DNA of 64,000 bases from Macrotrachela quadricornifera (taxonomy: Eukaryota > Rotifera > Eurotatoria > Philodinida > Philodinidae): contig JAJEKB010020521.1 of NCBI GenBank assembly GCA_022393335.1, forward strand, positions 16,490 through 80,489, read 5' to 3'. Each line of letters opens with the position of its first letter. Position 1 is the stretch's first letter. Shown piece by piece: positions 52,705 to 64,000 of the stretch. A program made the translations under genes and the position numbers. Below the pieces are notes generated by a model. The model did no database searches. It was not told the DNA's origin and saw only the letters and a list, made by a program, of their open reading frames with translations.

Positions 52705-55063
52705 TTATTTATTTTTACTCGATAAACTTTCTTCTGATGATGAAAGTGTTGGATAATGTTGTCGTTTATTCTCAATTGATATTGAACGAGAACGATTTCC
52801 ATTAGTATTTGATACTGGAATACGAATAGAACGACGTGTCATTCTAGTTTCATTCATTTGATCATTCGAATCTGATGAATCTGTTGAAGATATTTCCATA
52901 CGTTCAACATTATTAGTTCCATTTTGTATTGAAGGAGAATTTAATAAATTAGGATTAAATACAGGTTTTTGTTTACGAGCACCGTTAAAATAATTACAAT
53001 ATGCACAACGAAAAGCTATATTAAAAAATAAAAAAAAAAATTTTATTTAAAAAATATTTAATAATAATTTACATAAATATTCAAATTCTTCTTCCAATGC
53101 CATGCCTATGAAAATAAAACAAATTGTTTTTTTTGTATAGAATTTTGAATAAAAATTTAAACAAACCATTATGACTATTGCATGATTTACAGATTAATGC
53201 ATAACTATATTAAAATTATTTATTAATAAAAATTCGAAATAAAAAAATTTACCGTTTCGATGGACCATCACCTACGACTGTATCAAGTATCGCACCCCAA
53301 AATGTACGTTGAGGTGGTAGAATTGCTCGTGGTAATTTACCAGGTGTAATACCAGCTAAATAATTGAAATATTTAATTGAAATTTCTCTTTTAAAATGAC
53401 TATTTACCAGCTAAACGAGTTGGTCCACCACGTACTGGTGTTTGTATTTGTTGGTTACCATTCTCAAATGATTCAGGTTTTGTTGGAACAACTACAAGCA
53501 TAAATTTATGGATAAAGTTTTATTTTTTTTTTGTTCTGATTATAAAGGTATGTTTGTCTAGAAAGAATTTCCTGCTAACTTAACGCTCGATTCCAATACG
53601 TCATATTTTTAATTTATTAGTTTGGCAATAAGATCTCTAGTAGCAATTCGAATATGTCTAATATCTTTGAATTTATAACACATATATTTCGATTTTGAAT
53701 AATAAGTTCATACCAGAAACAGCAGGTTTTTCTGTAGCAGGTTTGATTGATGCGCGTTGACGTACATCTATAATTAATATAAATAGAAAAAAAAACAATT
53801 TCTTAATTTATACCTTTATTATCACCATTAACTACTGGTGTTATTGTTTCACCATATTTTTCCAAAAGATTTTTAGCTACTGCATATGTTTCTTTATTTT
53901 TGATTTCTTCAATCTATATAACCAAAAAAAAAACAGAATGAATAATAGCAAGATACTTATATATTTTTACCAATTCTTGTTTTCGTTCTTTGAATAATGA
54001 TAATTTTTCTTCTGAAAAAGAAATTAATTTTCTATAGTACACGCTTGGAAATAATATTATTCCAGCGGGCATCGACTATAATTTCCAATAGAAGAGAGAA
54101 TGAATTTTATATCAAATGAAAGCTCGTCAAATATAGGGTTTACTGATACTAGATAGTGAGGATTATGCAAACTTTCAGATATTTGTATACTTTTTTTGTA
54201 ATAGAAATATCAAGTGCTAGTAATTCAAAAATGGAATAATGTATTTTTCTTGAATATTTTTCTACATGGTTCGATAGACCTTGTTGAACTCTACAAAACT
54301 GTGTAAAGAATGTACAAAAAAATACGTATTTTTGACATTTTTTATAGGGAAACAAATGGTCTCGTACACTAAATTCAGCTGTTTTCCATTAGTATCCTTA
54401 TGTAAGATGGTTAAAAACATACTATTTAATATGAATAAACCCCATTTTTGACAAGCTTTCATTTGATATAAAATTCATTCTCTTTTCTATTGGAAATTAT
54501 AAAGGATATCTCCTGGAATAATATTATTTCCAATGGTGTACAATTTAATTTACCTTTCATTTGAATAACTTTTCGAAAATAATAACGAATAATCCAATGA
54601 ATACCATATAATCTTTTTTTTTAAAAAAAACAGAAGCAAAATTAACTATTTCAAATCTATATAAAGAAAAAACTTCATACAAAACTGCAAGTATAACAGA
54701 AATTATAGCTGCATAGATTTGAATAATAAAATCTTGTGGAAGAAAAAATGTATAATAAGTTATATTGACAACCAAATAAGCAAGAATTGCATATATAGCA
54801 AACCATTTTGTCCATTGTCGTTGTTGTAAACGTGTTTGTGTTAATGTTTGTTGTACATTTGTTAATTCCTAATTTGAGTATAGTGAATAAATATAAAATA
54901 TATTTTTAAAAAAAAATCTTACGCTATGAAGATCATCGAGTTCTTCACTAAGAGTCGTACGAAATTTCTGTAAAAATTGAATTTATTTAAATTCAAAGAT
55001 ATATATACATATATAATTACATACGAAAATTCGAAATTTAAACAATCGATTGAAAAATGCCAT
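52705..55063 (-). CDS. LNPK: Lunapark (ER three-way-junction protein), 364 aa
   Basis: Twelve exons: 55025-55063, 54923-54967, 54681-54868, 54554-54612, 53971-54011, 53814-53913, 53714-53767, 53408-53491, 53253-53355, 53167-53204, 53073-53105, 52705-53015; phases agree. Lunapark stabilises ER tubule junctions. A short N-terminal helix precedes two hydrophobic segments (about 46-70 and 73-98; WFAIYAILAYLVV, IIQIYAAIISVILAVL), a coiled coil (EEKLSLFKERKQELIEEIKNKETY in part), a Pro-rich linker, then the lunapark zinc finger: VGDGPSKRYALICKSCNSHNG, MALEEEFEYL, FRCAYCNYFN. The tail is Ser/Asp-rich. The third exon is split by a 68-nt intron; ignoring it gives a stop. A 505-bp foldback MITE lies in the intron 54012-54553. 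Confidence 0.93.
54037..54541. mobile_element. Foldback MITE in lunapark intron
   Basis: The element begins GTACACGCTTGGAAATAATA and ends, in reverse complement, GTACACCATTGGAAATAATA. Inverted arms run about 124 bp each (54037-54161 and 54417-54541), with long identical blocks such as AGAGAATGAATTTTATATCA. The ~255-bp centre is unrelated and non-coding. Target duplication unclear. Confidence 0.75.
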
Positions 55064-55369
55064 ATGATAGTGATTTTTATACAAAAAAGAAAAAAAAACA
55101 AAGAAAGAGATTTGATCTAAAAAAAAAATAAAAAATGATTTCTTATTTCATCATCTTCATAGTTATAATATAAATGATTGCATGTACATAAATATCTGCA
55201 ACGTGTCTTCTTCTTTTATGTTTATTTGTTGTTATTTTTTAATTTAATATGATTCATATATGATTTGTATGATTAACCAATCATTTTATTATGAATTTTT
55301 ATTCATAACACATGCCTCCATATTGGATAAATCGCATATCTATAGTTTTAGTTTTTATTAATATTGTCA
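55064..55369. promoter_or_regulatory. Shared upstream region of lunapark and RRM-Tudor genes
   Basis: Only 306 bp separates the divergent start codons of the two genes, so both core promoters and 5' UTRs lie here. Confidence 0.5.
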
Positions 55370-58300
55370 ATGATGAATGATTTCAGCCGGTAATAATAAA
55401 AATTTATTAATATTTGTTTTAAATTAATTAAAATATGTGTTTTGTTTTCTTCAGACGTGTTCATAGTGTTGTTGTGAAAAATTTACCAAAAGATTTTACC
55501 GAAGTAAATTGATGTTTTATTTATTTTTATATAGAAAAAAAAAATTTTTTTTTTTGATGTCTTTTAATAGCATCAATTAGAAGAACTATTCTCGCGATTT
55601 GGACGAATAAATTCAAGTAAAGTTGTACCATATAATTCAAGTATACAGGGAGTTTGTGGGTAAAATTTTTATTAATATCATAGATTTATTTCGTTTTTTT
55701 TTCTATTTATTTAAAAAATTTTAGTTTTGTTAATTATGCTGATGTTGAAAGTTGTCAACAAGCTGTTGATTTTATGAATAATTATTCTATTGAAGGTTCT
55801 ACTTTACAAGTTAGTCATTCATCGGTAAATGAATTATTTTTTATTTTAAATAAATTTTAGTAAATAATCTTTTTTTTAATATAGTCACGAACTATGAATA
55901 ATAATTTTGATCGTTCACAAAGTAATTTGTAAGTATTAAAATAAAATTAATTTAATTTTTTATTTTTACAAATTATAAAAATATTAGTCGAACTAATGGT
56001 GAATCAATCAATCGTACAATGTCAGCAACAAGTGTCAATTTAGATGATAATAATGGTATATCATCACCTAGTACTCATACTAGATTTAGTAGTTTTCGAC
56101 CAGCTAGTGTACGATCATCAAATAGTATACATTCAAATACAAATGAATTAAATACAACATCGAATGTAAATAAAATATTATGGAATAGTAATATTAATCA
56201 ACAAGATATATCAAATAGTAAAAGTCCATTACAAAATGGTAAAAGAAAATTTTAATTTATATAAAAAAATTAAATTTTTATTCTCGGATATAGAAATTAT
56301 TCAGCAACAAATGAATATTCAAGAACATGAATCATTTGTAATTAATAAAACTTATAGTGTCTATTTGTCAAATCTTGAAGTACCTAATATAGTATTTGCA
56401 GCAACATTAGATGATTATGTTAATGCTACATTACTTATTACACAAATGAATAAACATGGACAACTTGTAAAAGTTCAAGCAAATTCTTATAAAACAAAGT
56501 AAAAAAAAATCAAAACACATGAAAATTTAATCCGTTTTTTTTTATAAATAGATTATCTATTGGACAAATTTGTGCTGCACTTTTTAGTAATGATTGGTAT
56601 CGAGCACGTGTTTTAGAAATTGGTGAAACTCGTGTACGTGTTCAATATATTGATTGGTAAATAAATATATATTCTTTCTATTTATAATATTTCTATTTTA
56701 AAATAGGGGTAATACTGGATGGTGTGATTCAACACTCGAAATTCGTCCATTACCAAATGAGTAAAAGAAAATGATCTAGTTTTGTATTCAAGGATTAATC
56801 TATAATTTGCTTTTTTATTTAGATATTTTAAAGATGCAGTTTTATGTGTTAAATGTATTTTAGATGGTGTACCATCTAATGAAAAATTTTCTAAAGAACA
56901 AACAAATGCTATTCTTGGTATACTCGGTAAGCTTTGATTATAAGATGTTGTGAATGACTACCTGTCGTTTTTTTCTAAAATAATTAACATGAAAATAGCA
57001 AGAAATGTTAGACATCATTCTCTTCGAACAACAGAGTCTATATATGACAGCTGATCATAGATAAAAAAACGATTAATCGATAGTGTTCTTTAGTTTGAAT
57101 AGTAAAGATTTTGGTACCTAGCGTTTCTATATTATCGAAATACATATTGATGCTTTTGAAAGCTGTTGCGAAATTAAATGAATATATAGAAGAATCTTAT
57201 TGATCAGTAAACGTTTTAAAAATATTATATTCTAAATCAATATGATCTTTATACTACTTTTCTGAGCTCCGTATAGTGAAGGAAACAAAAATAAAAAGTA
57301 TATACTGGCGTCTAATAAAATTGATTAATATTTGATTTTTTATTTCAGTTCTTGATCTTAAACTTGAAATGACTGTATTACGTATTGAAAATGGTATTCC
57401 ATATGTACGATTAAATTTAGATGAAAGAAATTTAAATAATGAAATATGTGCAATTTTATCATCATCATCAGCTGGAATAAAACAAAATCAAATAATAAAT
57501 TTTGATTTAAATAAACCTGAATTAAATCTATCTGAAATTCATTGTGTACAATTAACAACTGTTGATACTGTATCGGAATATTTTCATGTTTTACTTATGC
57601 GTGATTGTCTTTCAACAATAATGAATGTATTAAAAGATTGGAATAGTAATAAACAACCATTAACTATACCACCAAAATCAAATATGCTTGTTTGTGCACA
57701 ATATGATGCTGATGATCTTTGGTATCGAGCATGGATTAAAAATGTTAATGGTAAAAAAAAAAAACAATTTTTCTTTTTAATAATTTTTAATTTTATTCTT
57801 TAGAAAATGGTTATCATGTATATTTTGTGGATTTTGGTAATGAAGAAATTGTTTCAATTGATCGTCTTAGTGATTGTCCAGATATTTTAAAAAATATTCC
57901 ATGGCAAAGTGTACAAATTAAATTAGCTAATATTAAATTAACAGATGATGAACGTTATTTACTTTTAAAAGATTTTGAAACAGATCGACTTGATATGAAA
58001 ATTATTCAAAAAAATCAAGATATTTATCTTGTAGATTTACTTAATAATGGTAAATCACTTGTTGAATATATATTAGAATTGCGAAAAAAACAACAACAAC
58101 AATTACCAATTACACCAATAAATCATGAGGTTTGTTTAGTTTTTATGTAATAAAAAATTTAATTATCAATTAAAGGTACCTAAACTACCTACTGAACCAA
58201 TTCAACAATTTACATCTAAAGTATCAACACCTGTACCAATGATGATAAACGAAAATATGCCACAAATATCAAATGAAAGTAAGTGATTTAATCATGTAAA

Positions 58301-58722
58301 TTAACTATAACATATGCTAATACTAATCTAAGAAAATTCTTTATTTAAATAAATTGAAAATATAATATTTCAATAAGCTATTATTTAATTTAGATCCACG
58401 TCCAATTTCACAACCTATTCAACCGATTATTGATATGCCAAAACAATTTACATTATCAAATGATAGTAAAATATTTCAACCAACAATAACATCGAATACA
58501 ACTTCTACTATAACGACAGATACTGGTAAAAAACCGCTTTTTAGCTCTTCGAATACATTTAATAAACAATTTTCTACTACTGAACAAATGAATGATACTA
58601 GTATTAATGATAATTTAACAACTTTAATTACGGAACAACGTCGACAAAATCGTTTACTTGAACAAGTTATTGCAGCAATTAATACAACTAATGCACTTCT
58701 TGGACAACTTGTTCAACGTTAG
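55370..58722 (+). CDS. RRM and double-Tudor domain protein (TDRD-like), 726 aa
   Basis: Fourteen exons: 55370-55389, 55455-55503, 55571-55659, 55725-55824, 55885-55928, 55988-56238, 56294-56498, 56552-56656, 56707-56760, 56823-56926, 57349-57750, 57804-58129, 58176-58278, 58394-58722; all phases agree. An N-terminal RRM (about 8-86) shows RNP2 VVVKNL and RNP1-like GVCGFVNYA. A Ser/Asn-rich linker follows. Tudor 1 (about 254-305: NDWYRARV, VQYIDWGN) and Tudor 2 (about 450-510: DDLWYRAWI, VYFVDFGN) keep the aromatic cage that binds dimethyl-arginine, each next to SN-like segments. The C-terminus is disordered with a short helix (RRQNRLLEQVIAAI). Such proteins usually serve the piRNA pathway in germ granules. 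RRM plus Tudor recalls vertebrate TDRD10, but here there are two Tudors. Confidence 0.9.
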
Positions 58723-60143
58723 AAATAAAAAAGTCTATATATATATGCTCATATATAAACAAGATCAGATATTTAGTTTAGTGATTCTTCTTTTTTTGTA
58801 TTACAAAAACTTAGTAATGCATTCCTTAATTGCGTATTGATAATAAACAAACAGTGTTTTCATTTGCTTTTATTTTCTTTCGTATTTGTGATATATAAAT
58901 ATATCGTGTTATTTTCATTTTACAATTCATTTTTGATACCAATTTATAAGATACCTTTTTATATATATATATATATATAGATTCATTGTTTTAGGTTTTT
59001 CTATTTTTTTCCCACTTTGTTAATGTTCTTGTTTTTGTTATTATGATTTCACTAGCTTGCGAATGAAAGAGAATTTTGAATTGCAATAGGTAAACGTACG
59101 AAAACATCTGTCAGTCCTTATCGGAAAATATTTATACAGTGATAGACATTTTTATTAGTTTCTGAATGATAAAATTTGACTATAAATGAATTATGCTTAT
59201 TCTTAAATTACCTTTGTTTAATAATGATCTTTCCATTTAGTAAAATTTTCTTCAGATTTAAATAGTACTCCTAGTGGAATTCTATTGGTTAGTTGATGTA
59301 GACATTCTATGAAAGTTTTTGTTACAAAATCAATATTTTCATTAAATCTTAAATATTGTCTTTCGATATTCATCAGTAATATCATGATTTATAAATATTA
59401 TAATAAATAATCGACCTTGTCAAAATTATGTTTTCATCAAATTGAAAAGACAACCCTAGTCCATTTTTCATTATTCAATTTTCGGAGAATTTCCGCTAAA
59501 GCTCCCAGGAAATTTTTAGAAAATAGCTTAAAAACTAAAGAATAAGTCATTATTGACCAATACATGACATATTTCAGTGGCATAACTGCTGGACTTTTGC
59601 ATTCGCTGGAGTATACCGATAGATATATAGGTAATTAGGTAAATAGCTACCTATTTACCTATCTATTTACCTATCTATTTACGCATCTATCGATCTATGT
59701 CTATTTATACCCTCATCTATCTATCTATATAACTATGTATTAAATATCTTCCTTTCTAAATATATACGTTCGTAGCATTCATCTATCTATCTGCCAAAAT
59801 GTCTAGTAAGTTTTGTCTAACTGTTGAACTACGTTTCTATCTATTCAATTATCCAGCTATTAATCTAGTCCTTCATTATTTGTCTACTACCTAATTAACT
59901 ATTATCTATTCAGAAAGTGCTAATACGACTTAGTAAAATATATTGAACAATTTTATGATAAAACAAAACTTCTATTTTTTCCTTGACTTCTCTTGTCTTT
60001 TTGTACCAGTCGGATATTTGTAGAACTAATTCTGTAGACATATCTAAACGAACATCAATAAACATATTTGACTAAATAATTCTTGTTTTTTTTTCTTGTT
60101 AGATTATACTGATAAATCGAGCATTTCCATTACTTCAAAAAAG
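58723..60143. other. Intergenic with CTAT-type microsatellite
   Basis: A TA repeat lies near 58961-58979. Around 59620-59800 degenerate TATC/CTAT tetranucleotide runs dominate (for example ACCTATCTATTTACC repeated). No coding sequence is supported before the ATG at 60144. A TTTCTTGTTAG at about 60091-60101 looks like an acceptor, so a 5' UTR exon of the next gene is possible. Confidence 0.6.
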
Positions 60144-61218
60144 ATGACTGATATAGATGAAGAAATTATGGTTATTGGTCATCGTAATCCAGATACAGAT
60201 GCAATTACAGCAGCATTAGTTTATACTGAATTTTTTCGTCGCATGAATATTAAGGCCAAGGCTTATCGTCTTGGTGATCTCAATAATGAAAGTAAATTTG
60301 TACTTAAAACAGCAGAGGTTGAAGAACCTGAAATGATACCAGATGATGTACCCGAAGGAACACAGGTTGCATTGGTTGATCATAATGAAAGTAAAGAATA
60401 TCATTGAAGAATTTTATTGATTTATTATATCTATTTATACTAGGTCAACAATCAATGGAAAATTTGAAAAAAATGCATGTTACTCATGTTGTTGATCATC
60501 ATAAATTAGGTGATTTAAAAACTTCTGAACCTGTTTATTTACGTTTTGAACCTGTTGGATGTACTGCAACAATTTTAACAAAATTATTTCGTGAACACAA
60601 TTTAGAAATTGATCAAAAATTAGCTATTCTCATGGTTAGCGCTATTCTTAGTGATACACTTCATTTTCGGTATATTTTATAATAAAAAATTTTAATATAA
60701 CTTTATGATGTATAATTATATTTTATTTGTTTTTTAGATCACCAACAACTACCGATGATGATCGAAAAGTAGTAGAATATCTACAACCATTGGCACAAAT
60801 TGAAAATTTAGAATCATATGCTAAGGAATTATTCGAAGCTAAAAGTGATTTAACAGGAATGTCATCAAAGCAAATTCTTCTTCTTGATTATAAAACATTT
60901 AATTTTAATGGCGAAAATTGGGGAGTAGGTTCTGGTGAAACATGTAATATAGATAAAATGCTTGAACGAAAAGATGAATTGCTCAAAGAAATGGATGAAG
61001 AAAAGAAAAAAAATAATTTACAAGGTATTTTATTTTCAATTATTGATATTATTAAACAAAAAAATTTAACATTAATTCTTGGTGAACATGAAGAAAAAGT
61101 AGTTCGAGAAGTATTTAAAACTGAAGTTAAAGATGGTATAGCTGATTTAAATGGAAGAATTAGCCGTAAAAAACAAATTATTCCACCACTTGAATTATAT
61201 TTCAAATCAAAATTATAA
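60144..61218 (+). CDS. ppaC: Family II (Mn-dependent) inorganic pyrophosphatase, 317 aa
   Basis: Three exons: 60144-60390, 60444-60669, 60738-61218. Hydrolyses pyrophosphate to phosphate using Mn or Co; a DHH-superfamily enzyme, unrelated to the family I PPase usual in animals. Metal and catalytic motifs: GHRNPDTDAI (His13, Asp17, Asp19), VDHNE (Asp79), VVDHHK (Asp100, His101, His102), LSDTLHF, and the C-terminal phosphate-binding SRKKQIIPP (300-308). Length is typical (about 310). Start chosen at ATG 60144, three residues before the conserved beta strand region; the longer frame to the left has no ATG. Spliceosomal introns show it is a eukaryotic gene, while the family is mostly bacterial, suggesting old horizontal transfer. 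Confidence 0.93.
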
Positions 61219-61837
61219 TTTAATGAATGATATTTTTTTCCAATAATCAAGCAATATACATATATTTTTTTTTCCATATTTTTTATTAATGAAAGCGATA
61301 CAGTTTTAGTAGTTTGCTTTTTAATTAACATCTGCTAGTCAAATTTTTGTATTTGTTTGTTTGAATGAATTAATATATAACATACATAACCAAATTTTTT
61401 AAATTTAATAAAGCAGAATAAAATGAACAAATTTCATAGAAATCTTATTACATCCAAAAACCGACTATATCATTAATAACTTATGTTTTATTATTAAGAA
61501 TTTCTTGTCAATATTAAACAGTTGTATTCGTCTTTTCTATCATAAATGAAAACACTAATGTTATTTATATGAAAATCTTAGTACATTTGTCATTCTCTAT
61601 ATACAGCTAAACGGGAAATATCAAACAAAAGTAAACTATCGAAAAAAAATATATATGACATAAGCAAAAAAACATCATCGTATTTATTTTCAAGAGTATG
61701 AAACTTAGTTACATTTAAACATTTTCTTAATTCATAAATAATATATCATAGTTTGTCAATACGGAAAAATGGATTTGCCATGTTTTGGATATTATAAGAT
61801 AAGAAAAACGTGATTTTTATTAGTAATTTACAAAATA
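61219..61837. other. Intergenic, no gene recognised
   Basis: AT-rich 3' flanks of two convergent genes. Confidence 0.4.
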
Positions 61838-62122
61838 TTATTCGTCACAATATTCCATATTATCGACCATTCGATTTTCATGTTCTGAACTTCGTCCAAA
61901 TATATAATTGTCTGCACGTTTCATTGATTCTGATCGCATCATAGGTCCGAAAATCATAAAAATAACACCAAAAAAACATAGAATAGATAGAATTAAGATT
62001 AGTGCAACACTCGAAGAAAGACTAGATGATGGTGATAATGATGAATGAACGAAAATGATAGGCATACTATCATTTTTCGAATCATTTATAGTAAAATTAA
62101 TATAATTCGATAGGGCATACAT
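61838..62122 (-). CDS. Small single-pass membrane protein, 94 aa
   Basis: Short intact frame. Residues 39-59 (SVALILILSILCFFGVIFMIF) form one clear membrane segment. The N-terminal part is Ser-rich with two sequons (NFT, NDS), and the C-terminal side starts with Arg and Lys and ends acidic (NMEYCDE), consistent with an N-out orientation. It could be a complete small gene or the last exon of a larger one; no homologue is recognised. Confidence 0.4.
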   Translation of the reverse strand: MYALSNYINFTINDSKNDSMPIIFVHSSLSPSSSLSSSVALILILSILCFFGVIFMIFGPMMRSESMKRADNYIFGRSSEHENRMVDNMEYCDE

Positions 62123-62646
62123 GTAATTTCATATTGATAATAAATTTGTTTAATAATCAATGTTGACATATAGAATTACTAACAAGAATAATCAATGTTA
62201 TTTTAGTAAGTAATAAAATAAATATAACATTGATCTAAAGAGAAAGAAGGACAAAAGAACTGATTGATGTTTTCTTTGCATTATTATACATTTATGAATG
62301 TTTTGATTATTTGTTTAAAATTTCAAAATTTTTTTAGGTCAATGATAGCTATTATCGGCTTATTGTAATCTATATTGTTTTCTATTCAAATCTTGTCTAG
62401 AAGTAAACAATGAAAATAATTAGAAAAAGTTGATCGCAAGAAAATATCATTATTTCAGATGATTTGAGTGTAAATGAAAATAGAAGTCGTTTACTTAGCT
62501 TACAAAATTTTGACTGAAGTAATAAAAAAAATCTGTACTTAACTACTGTTGAAATCAACTCTTCAATTGATTCTTTCTTATGGTATAGAAATATATATAG
62601 ATTTATCTATATAATAATCGACAACTATCTTTGGTATCATTATCAG

Positions 62647-62698
<52 letters not shown>

Positions 62699-63498
62699 AC
62701 TGACATAATGTCTCTTATTTTTTCTACTTATTAATCTGTCTGGTTTCTGTTTCTTTATGAAAAAAATAGATTGTTTTTCATATCTATATATATATCTATA
62801 TATATATTATTGATCGGAATCATCGTGATAAACATGTAAAGATGTGCAAGAAATGGAAGAACAAAAATGCTACTTAGATAAACTACTTTGCTCTCAAAGT
62901 ACATAGCTAATATTGCATAAAGAATCGGAAATACATTTAAGAATCCTACGCAGTTCAATAATAACTAAAGAAGCAATGGAAAAAATCATTTTTTATATAG
63001 ATTATTTGATAGTCTATAAAAATCAAATATTCCTCCTAATCACAGTATAATAAGTCACAATTATTCACTTTATTACTGATGAAATTTGTATGAATTATTG
63101 AGAGATATTGACTTTTACGTTGTGTATTCAATATACATTAATGATCTATTGTATATTCTTCAATACATTTTGTCTAACTACTTTGCAATGTTGTTAGTAT
63201 CTGTATAATAGTGACTACATGCATACTTCATGTTGATTCTAGCGACAATAATATAGATCATATGAAATTCACATTTTATTTTCTATTAATTTAAATATAA
63301 CTTGTTTCCCATCGATGTCTACGAATGATAATTTTATTTCATAAATAAATAAATATTTATCTAATAAAAATTCATTTTCCATAATTTACCAACAATGTTG
63401 TTTTCATATTTGTTTATATCCTTCTTTTCAGATTACTATAGTCAAGTCAAGAGAATGAAATTTGCTAAAATATTTTACTAAATTTAATCGATATAAAA
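62123..63498. other. Intergenic with (GA)23 microsatellite
   Basis: No gene supported. A perfect GA run occupies 62651-62696 and a TATC/TATA-rich tract lies at 62780-62805. Confidence 0.5.
62651..62696. repeat. (GA)23 microsatellite
   Basis: Uninterrupted GA dinucleotide over 46 bp. Confidence 0.97.
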
Positions 63499-64000
63499 AT
63501 GCAAATCACAACATTAGATAATATATATGATGTTATTATTATTGGTTGTGGTCCAGCTGGTATAGCTGCTGGATTGGAACTTCAAAAGTATCAACCTATT
63601 CCACATTTTTTAATTCTTGAAGCTCGTAATCGTGTCGGTGGTCGAGCATACACTGATAAGCATAGTTTTATTGCTGATGAACCTATTGATTTAGGTGCAC
63701 GTTGGATTCATCATTATCGTCCAGAAAATCCTCTCTTTGCACATCATATTCCATCGGATCGAGATTGTATTGATTATGATTTTATTGAAAGTACGAAAAC
63801 TGCTTTCTTCGATATGGATGGTACACCGTTGTCTAATAATTTACTTTCTGATGCAGATAAAATTGTCGAAGAATTACAAAGTGATATAAAACACTATTCA
63901 CCAGATAAAGAAGATATTTCAATATTGAATGTTATTCGTGATAAATATGAGACGATTTCTGATGCACAAATGCGTCGACTTGTGGATTTGAAACTTGGTT
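63499..64000 (+). CDS. Flavin amine oxidase (MAO/polyamine oxidase-like), 5' end only
   Basis: Open from ATG 63499 to the window edge without an intron. The N-terminus carries the FAD-binding Rossmann motif DVIIIGCGPAGIAAGLEL, then the flavin-oxidoreductase signature LEARNRVGGRAYT and LGARWIHH. These define the amine oxidase family (monoamine, spermine or polyamine oxidases, which oxidise amines to imines with FAD). The GCGPAG form of GxGxxG and the GARWIHH motif are compatible with polyamine-oxidase-like members, but the substrate cannot be told from the first 167 residues. Gene is cut by the end of the window. Confidence 0.88.
   Translation, partial: MQITTLDNIYDVIIIGCGPAGIAAGLELQKYQPIPHFLILEARNRVGGRAYTDKHSFIADEPIDLGARWIHHYRPENPLFAHHIPSDRDCIDYDFIESTKTAFFDMDGTPLSNNLLSDADKIVEELQSDIKHYSPDKEDISILNVIRDKYETISDAQMRRLVDLKLG

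Noticed and set aside
60096..60143. Upstream extension of the pyrophosphatase (LDYTDKSSISITSKK)
   Set aside because: No ATG in frame and a TTGTTAG acceptor-like site overlaps it; ATG 60144 gives the family's usual N-terminus. A spliced upstream exon cannot be excluded.

Overview
The window reads as nuclear DNA of a small animal with a very AT-rich, intron-compact genome, most likely a bdelloid rotifer of the Rotaria type. This is inferred from about 50-70 nt GT-AG introns, metazoan genes (PITPNM/RdgB, lunapark, RNF185, DMAC2L, RRM-Tudor), an intron-bearing family II pyrophosphatase of the kind usual in bacteria, and a rich set of DNA-transposon remnants. No species name can be proved from sequence alone.

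Left part (1-29 kb) is gene-poor and full of mobile-element debris. It holds a nearly intact mariner (DD34D, matching TIRs and TA duplication, one internal stop), a 1.4-kb foldback element, a composite Tc1/mariner-like element with nested inverted repeats, a retropepsin fragment, a decayed pogo/Tc5-type DDE transposase, and piggyBac-like and hAT-like MITEs. Broken host genes sit among them: a FAAH2-like amidase with two stops, a degenerate multi-exon gene of unknown kind, and a D-2-hydroxyacid dehydrogenase whose middle is replaced by a 10-N assembly gap. Three single-exon genes without recognised function look intact (1362, 15172, 24588 minus strand).

Right part (29-64 kb) is gene-dense and gives clean gene models with consistent splice phases. 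In order: PBLD/PhzF-like isomerase (-), GTPBP6/HflX GTPase (+), a 5-kb stretch with little except a small inverted-repeat element, cytidine deaminase (-), PITPNM/RdgB phosphatidylinositol transfer protein (19 exons, -), RNF185-type ER ubiquitin ligase (-), DMAC2L/ATP5S (-), lysyl-tRNA synthetase (-), lunapark (-), an RRM plus double-Tudor protein (+), family II inorganic pyrophosphatase (+), a small membrane protein (-), and the 5' end of a flavin amine oxidase (+, running off the window).

Most genes are housekeeping and not functionally linked, apart from shared themes: ER membrane (PITPNM with a VAP-binding FFAT motif, RNF185, lunapark) and mitochondria (DMAC2L, GTPBP6). Two head-to-head pairs (PBLD/GTPBP6 and lunapark/Tudor) share roughly 300-bp intergenic promoters. 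MITEs lie inside introns of the lysyl-tRNA synthetase and lunapark genes. I see no rRNA, tRNA, CRISPR array or telomeric repeat. No convincing new multi-gene system is present; the best leads are the RRM-double-Tudor protein, the lysyl-tRNA synthetase start codon split by an intron, the animal family II PPase, and several undescribed repeat structures.
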